Shown: positions 25,461-27,763 of the stretch, one piece after another | Position numbering within the stretch: the stretch's first letter is position 1 | How the letters are laid out: every line of letters begins with the position of its first letter | DNA from: a virus | Reading direction: 5' to 3' (one strand) | IMG/VR virus record: IMGVR_UViG_3300010354_010220 | Coordinates: 1-27,763 of that record | DNA: 27,763 nucleotides | The notes under the pieces: generated by a model | The model's database searches: none | The model's input: only the letters and a program-made list of their open reading frames with translations | What the model was told of the DNA's origin: nothing | Translations under genes and position numbers: made by a program

Positions 25461-25547
25461 AACGTAAAGACTCTACTACCTTAGGAGCGTCTAACGCTGG
25501 CACAACGATATGGTGCCCCTGTATTCAGTAAGCAGGATATTAGTAGA
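25461..25547 (+). promoter_or_regulatory. Structured 5' leader RNA with nested helices
   Basis: This noncoding stretch can fold into a multi-helix junction. An outer helix pairs TCTACTA (25472-25478) with TAGTAGA (25541-25547). Inside it three hairpins abut with no unpaired base between them: 25486-25490 with 25494-25498, 25499-25503 with 25513-25517, and 25518-25521 with 25533-25536. A further 6-bp pairing, AACGTA (25461-25466) with TACGTT (25561-25566), would close the whole. The outer helix is mutually exclusive with the terminator at 25543. I match it to no riboswitch family I know. It could be a riboswitch-like attenuator or a processed small RNA. Confidence 0.5.
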
Positions 25548-25568
25548 TGCCTTCGGGATCTACGTTTT
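25543..25568 (+). terminator. UUCG hairpin with U-tract in the leader
   Basis: GTAGAT (25543-25548) pairs with ATCTAC (25558-25563); inside, CC/GG closes a TTCG loop with one bulged G. A T-tract follows at 25565-25568. This has the form of an intrinsic terminator. Its 5' arm is shared with the outer helix of the leader fold, so the two structures compete. The T-tract is short, so termination may be incomplete. Confidence 0.55.
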
Positions 25569-25595
25569 AATTACTCGCTTTAATAGGAGAAAACT

Positions 25596-25820
25596 ATGCT
25601 ATCATTTGTTAATAACGCAATCGACACCGTTCAAGGTGCAAAGACCCAGTTCATCAAGACATTCGTCACCAACGATGAACTTAAGAAACCCCTTCAAACT
25701 TATGTAGATGCTCAGGCTGCTTTTGCTAAGAAAGTTGTCGCAGAAACAAATACCTTCCTCACAACCGTAGGTATGTCTGCTTATAACTTCGACGCCAAAA
25801 AAGCATTTGCTAAGCAATAA
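25596..25820 (+). CDS. Small phasin-like protein
   Basis: A 74-residue, almost entirely helical protein. The central part, LQTYVDAQAAFAKKVV, resembles phasin-family helices, and the C terminus ends in FDAKKAFAKQ. It begins at ATG 25596 with AGGAGA at 25585-25590. Codon choice is richer in C-ending codons (TTC, ATC, ACC, GTC) than in surrounding genes, as expected for a strongly expressed protein. It precedes hsp20 with a 10-nt gap. Phasins coat granules in bacteria; in a phage it may act as a small chaperone or scaffold, which is inference. It is not clearly homologous to a named family. Confidence 0.6.
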   Translation: MLSFVNNAIDTVQGAKTQFIKTFVTNDELKKPLQTYVDAQAAFAKKVVAETNTFLTTVGMSAYNFDAKKAFAKQ

Positions 25821-25830
25821 GGAGGTTATT

Positions 25831-26355
25831 ATGGGTAACGGTCTAACACTAGGCAATATTGCTTTCGGTCCAGCATTCAAGGACATCGACAAATTCTTTG
25901 TAGGGTTCGACGATCAATTTAATCGTCTTGCTAAAATGCATGATGAAATTACAAAGAACATTCCTAACTATCCTCCATACAATATCAAGAAAACCGGCGA
26001 GAACACTTATGTTATCGAATTGGCTGTTGCTGGTTTTGCTAAGCAGGATATTGAAATCACTCTTGAAGATGGCAAGATGATTATCAAGGGCAATGTAGAG
26101 AATAATGAAGATGAAAACTTCTTATTCAAGGGTATTGCTAACAGAGCATTTACTCGTACATTTGCTTTGGAAGATACTGTCGAAGTTAAAGACGCAGCTA
26201 TGATTAATGGCATGTTGCGTGTATTCTTGGAACGCATTATTCCTGAGCATAAGAAGCCAAAGAAGATCGAAGTCAAAGACGAGACTTCCGATATCAAACC
26301 TAAAAAAGTTAAACAGCAACTTCTTACAGAAGACCCACAAGGTCGAGACCTGTAA
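25831..26355 (+). CDS. hsp20: Hsp20-family small heat shock protein
   Basis: A 174-residue chaperone with an alpha-crystallin domain: PPYNIKKTGENTYVIELAVAG, split as PPYNIKKTGE and TYVIELAVAGF, then DIEITLEDGKMIIKG, FTRTFALEDTVEV and GMLRVFLER. It follows the IbpA-like plan, with an N-terminal arm of about 45 residues and a Lys-rich C-terminal tail. The ATG at 25831 has a full AAGGAGGT Shine-Dalgarno at 25819-25826, the strongest in the window. Codons resemble those of the small gene before it. Phage Hsp20 proteins are common in marine T4-like phages and probably protect folding during infection or assembly. Confidence 0.93.
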   Translation: MGNGLTLGNIAFGPAFKDIDKFFVGFDDQFNRLAKMHDEITKNIPNYPPYNIKKTGENTYVIELAVAGFAKQDIEITLEDGKMIIKGNVENNEDENFLFKGIANRAFTRTFALEDTVEVKDAAMINGMLRVFLERIIPEHKKPKKIEVKDETSDIKPKKVKQQLLTEDPQGRDL

Positions 26356-26358
26356 TTA

Positions 26359-26378
26359 ATGGGGGCGCTAGCCCCCAT
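26359..26378 (+). terminator. GC-rich hairpin after hsp20
   Basis: A perfect 8-bp stem, ATGGGGGC with GCCCCCAT, around a GCTA loop lies 4 nt after the hsp20 stop. There is no clear T-tract after it, so it may act as a weak terminator or protect the 3' end of a stable hsp20 mRNA. Confidence 0.6.
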
Positions 26379-26402
26379 CTGTCCACAAGACAAAGGAAAC
26401 AT

Positions 26403-26606
26403 ATGTTAAACGAAACTAAATACGATGCCTTGTATGCACTCGGCGGCATAGAAGTTCCATCTATAAAAACAGACTTTTGGGGTTGGGTTAAAAGAACATT
26501 TACACCTAGCTATCAAAGTGAAATAGAACATTATCTTTCTGATTGCAAAGATCACGCAGATCTAAATAGAAAGATGGCCCTACTGATACATAGAGGTATG
26601 ATATGA
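26403..26606 (+). CDS. Small conserved protein, DUF3563-like
   Basis: A 67-residue protein. The second half, SEIEHYLSDCKDHADLNRKM, resembles the E.YLS...D..DLE.R pattern of DUF3563 proteins. The first half contains DFWGWVKRTFTPSY. AAGGAAA precedes the ATG. Its stop overlaps the next small gene by 4 nt (ATGA). No function is known; the family link is weak. Confidence 0.55.
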   Translation: MLNETKYDALYALGGIEVPSIKTDFWGWVKRTFTPSYQSEIEHYLSDCKDHADLNRKMALLIHRGMI

Positions 26607-26701
26607 TCAAAAAAGCATTGACCTCTATTTGGAACTTCATTATAATTTGGGGTGAGATTACTTATAATGCTCGCAAACAAAAAATAAGATATTGGTATTA
26701 A
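26603..26701 (+). CDS. 32-residue small protein
   Basis: A short frame that starts at ATG 26603, overlapping the upstream TGA, and ends at TAA 26701. It encodes MIKKALTSIWNFIIIWGEI, then TYNARKQKIRYWY. One amphipathic or membrane helix is followed by a basic, aromatic tail. The ATGA coupling and the W...E..Y.AR...WY pattern, which I associate with other small marine-phage proteins, favour a real gene. A promoter-like sequence is embedded in it. Confidence 0.5.
   Translation: MIKKALTSIWNFIIIWGEITYNARKQKIRYWY
26618..26646 (+). promoter_or_regulatory. Candidate sigma70 promoter upstream of the Sm-like gene
   Basis: TTGACC (5 of 6) at 26618-26623, a 17-nt spacer and a perfect TATAAT at 26641-26646. 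It would start transcription near 26653, about 60 nt before the Sm-like gene. The spacer does not share the AAAGGTGT element and there is no extended -10. It lies inside the 32-residue gene. Confidence 0.5.
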
Positions 26702-26715
26702 TATAAAGGAATTGT

Positions 26716-27048
26716 ATGATTAAAGCTTTTAAACTTGTGACAGGCGAAGAGATCGTTGGTAAAATTACAGAAAAAGGCGATGAGATTCTTGTAGAGAATC
26801 CATGTGCTATGATGTTGATTAGTTCTAAGTCTACACCTGACAAGCATTCTATGGCATTAGTTCCCTATGCTGGATATGCTAAAGACCATGAGATTGTTGT
26901 AAAGAATGAGCATATTGTTTGGTCTGCAGATTTAGCAGACGATGTCTTTAATCAATACAATTCTATTTTCGGCTCAGGTATTCAAATTGTATCTGGACCG
27001 GACACAATGTCACCTAGCGTTTCTCAACTGAACGTAGTAGGTGTTTAA
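26716..27048 (+). CDS. Sm-like (LSM-fold) phage protein
   Basis: A 110-residue protein of five or six predicted strands. It starts IKAFKLVTGEEIVGKITE, then VENPCAMML and ALVPYAGY, the layout of the Sm-like proteins often seen in marine T4-like phages. An RNA-binding role would suit a phage with RegA-style post-transcriptional control, but no RNA-contact residues can be confirmed. AAGGAA at 26706-26711 precedes the ATG at 26716. It ends at 27048, abutting the minus-strand gene's stop at 27049. Confidence 0.65.
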   Translation: MIKAFKLVTGEEIVGKITEKGDEILVENPCAMMLISSKSTPDKHSMALVPYAGYAKDHEIVVKNEHIVWSADLADDVFNQYNSIFGSGIQIVSGPDTMSPSVSQLNVVGV

Positions 27049-27615
27049 TTATTTTATCTTAGCCCCTGCGGGTAGGACTAGTTTTAGGTATAGCATATAT
27101 TCTACGCATCCCCAGAATATTAGTCCTACTACCGCAATTGCTATTGCACACATTCCCATATCCATTAGGAATTGCTTTTTCTCTATCCATGCTTTCTCAC
27201 GTAAGAATTGAAGACGTAGTTCTTCGGCTTCGGCGTCTTCCTGCGCTTTACGAAGAATGTTTCTTTGCTTAATCATAGCATGCCATACGTCAGCATTGCC
27301 TGACCATATAAACAATTCATACAATTCATATTGAGCCCTCTGCAGTTGCCTTTCTTTATATACTATATCGAAGGCTTCTGCAGTGAGTTCGTTTAATGAT
27401 TTCTTTTGTTTTTTGCCAGTGTTGGTTTTAGCTTGTCGCTCAACGAACTGGGCTTTTCTTGCGGCGTGTTCTACGACCGTTTGATGGGTGAAAAAATCTA
27501 GTACCTTATCGGAGATTTCACTTACATCTTTACCCAGGGCCAAGACTTCTTTAATGCCTTTGACCGCTGCTTGGGCACCTGCAAATGCAATCCCGATAGA
27601 TACCGGATCAATCAC
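27049..27615 (-). CDS. Coiled-coil membrane-anchored conserved phage protein
   Basis: A 188-residue minus-strand protein. It starts at GTG (27615) with MIDPVSIGIAFAGAQAAVKGI, a conserved phage N terminus (about residues 1-21, small-residue-rich helix). The middle is a long charged helix rich in Gln, Glu and Arg, likely coiled coil (about 85-150). One transmembrane segment lies at roughly 155-177. I recall proteins with this start and layout in other marine T4-like phages, but not a proven role. It lies 1 nt after the stop of the partial gene upstream on the same strand. Confidence 0.7.
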   Translation of the reverse strand: MIDPVSIGIAFAGAQAAVKGIKEVLALGKDVSEISDKVLDFFTHQTVVEHAARKAQFVERQAKTNTGKKQKKSLNELTAEAFDIVYKERQLQRAQYELYELFIWSGNADVWHAMIKQRNILRKAQEDAEAEELRLQFLREKAWIEKKQFLMDMGMCAIAIAVVGLIFWGCVEYMLYLKLVLPAGAKIK

Positions 27616-27616
27616 G

Positions 27617-27763
27617 TTACAACCATAGTAACAATCCTTGGCTGCTTAGTAATATACCTGCCCCTGCGACTACAAATGAGCCCCAGAACAAAGGCATACT
27701 AACTGCCAAGATACTAGCTGACAATAAAACGATTGCTAACTGATATGCCGTGTTTGCATATCC
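27617..27763 (-). CDS. C-terminal fragment of a membrane protein (runs off the window)
   Basis: The minus strand is open from the right edge to a TAA at 27619-27617, giving 48 residues. They are mostly hydrophobic, with two probable membrane segments (AYQLAIVLLSASILAVSM and FVVAGAGILLSSQGLLLWL). The next minus-strand gene starts 1 nt later, so the two form an operon. Too little is visible to name it. Confidence 0.6.
   Translation of the reverse strand, partial: GYANTAYQLAIVLLSASILAVSMPLFWGSFVVAGAGILLSSQGLLLWL

Noticed and set aside
25472-25547. tRNA or tRNA-like cloverleaf in the leader
   Set aside because: The stem lengths, 3-nt and 9-nt loops and lack of a T-loop motif do not fit a tRNA, despite the 7-bp outer helix.
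25510-25707. 65-residue open frame across the leader and the start of the phasin-like gene
   Set aside because: No Shine-Dalgarno; it overlaps the RNA structure and a better-supported gene in another frame.
26007-26402. 131-residue open frame antisense to hsp20
   Set aside because: It mirrors the real gene's codons, lacks a Shine-Dalgarno, and has no recognisable domain.

Overview
The window is a densely packed, A+T-rich stretch of a T4-like myovirus genome (tailed phage), most like the T4-related phages of marine bacteria. The main evidence is the T4 replication and recombination set: gp47 and gp46 (Mre11/Rad50-like nuclease), gp45 (sliding clamp), gp44 and gp62 (clamp loader) and RegA (translational repressor). 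Typical marine T4-like companions are also present: a CobT-like/CobS-like pair, DUF3310, a small Hsp20, an Sm-like protein and 2OG-Fe(II) oxygenases. No photosynthesis genes, tRNAs, CRISPR arrays or insertion sequences are visible. Perfect sigma70-type promoters and good Shine-Dalgarno sequences point to a Gram-negative host, which I cannot name.

Layout. (1) 1-4533: a cupin-like protein, a DUF2452 protein, gp47, gp46, a 2OG oxygenase and a conserved small protein, all on the + strand and tightly coupled. (2) 4549-8059: two genes, each with its own near-identical perfect sigma70 promoter, encoding a CobT-like protein (HEXXH plus VWA/MIDAS) and a CobS/MoxR-type AAA+ ATPase. A UUCG hairpin follows. 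(3) 8105-20923: a 12.8-kb operon of sugar genes with 1-17 nt overlaps or gaps of at most 7 nt. It holds a GT11-like transferase, GDP-mannose 4,6-dehydratase, a GDP-fucose synthase carrying an in-frame stop, a ColD-like PLP 3-dehydratase, a DUF4254-like protein, a GT10 alpha-fucosyltransferase, several other glycosyltransferases, a heptose-kinase-like PfkB protein, and a fusion of a medium-chain dehydrogenase with a TPP-dependent E1/transketolase-like enzyme. (4) 20925-25442: DUF3310, gp45, a small Tat-signal protein, gp44, an insert of four genes, gp62 and RegA. (5) 25443-25595: a noncoding leader that can fold into a multi-helix RNA, with an alternative UUCG terminator hairpin. (6) 25596-27048: a phasin-like small protein, Hsp20, two small proteins and an Sm-like protein. 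(7) 27049-27763: two minus-strand genes for membrane-associated proteins, meeting the plus-strand genes tail to tail with no gap.

How it fits together. The core genes support phage DNA replication and recombination. The sugar island, sitting inside the replication cluster, appears to make a GDP-6-deoxy sugar (L-fucose or L-colitose type) and transfer it to an unknown acceptor. The acceptor could be phage virion protein, phage DNA or host surface glycan; the sequence does not decide. The strongest candidates for something undescribed are the structured leader RNA before the phasin-like/hsp20 genes, the MDR-TPP fusion enzyme in the sugar island, and the separately promoted CobT/CobS-like pair.
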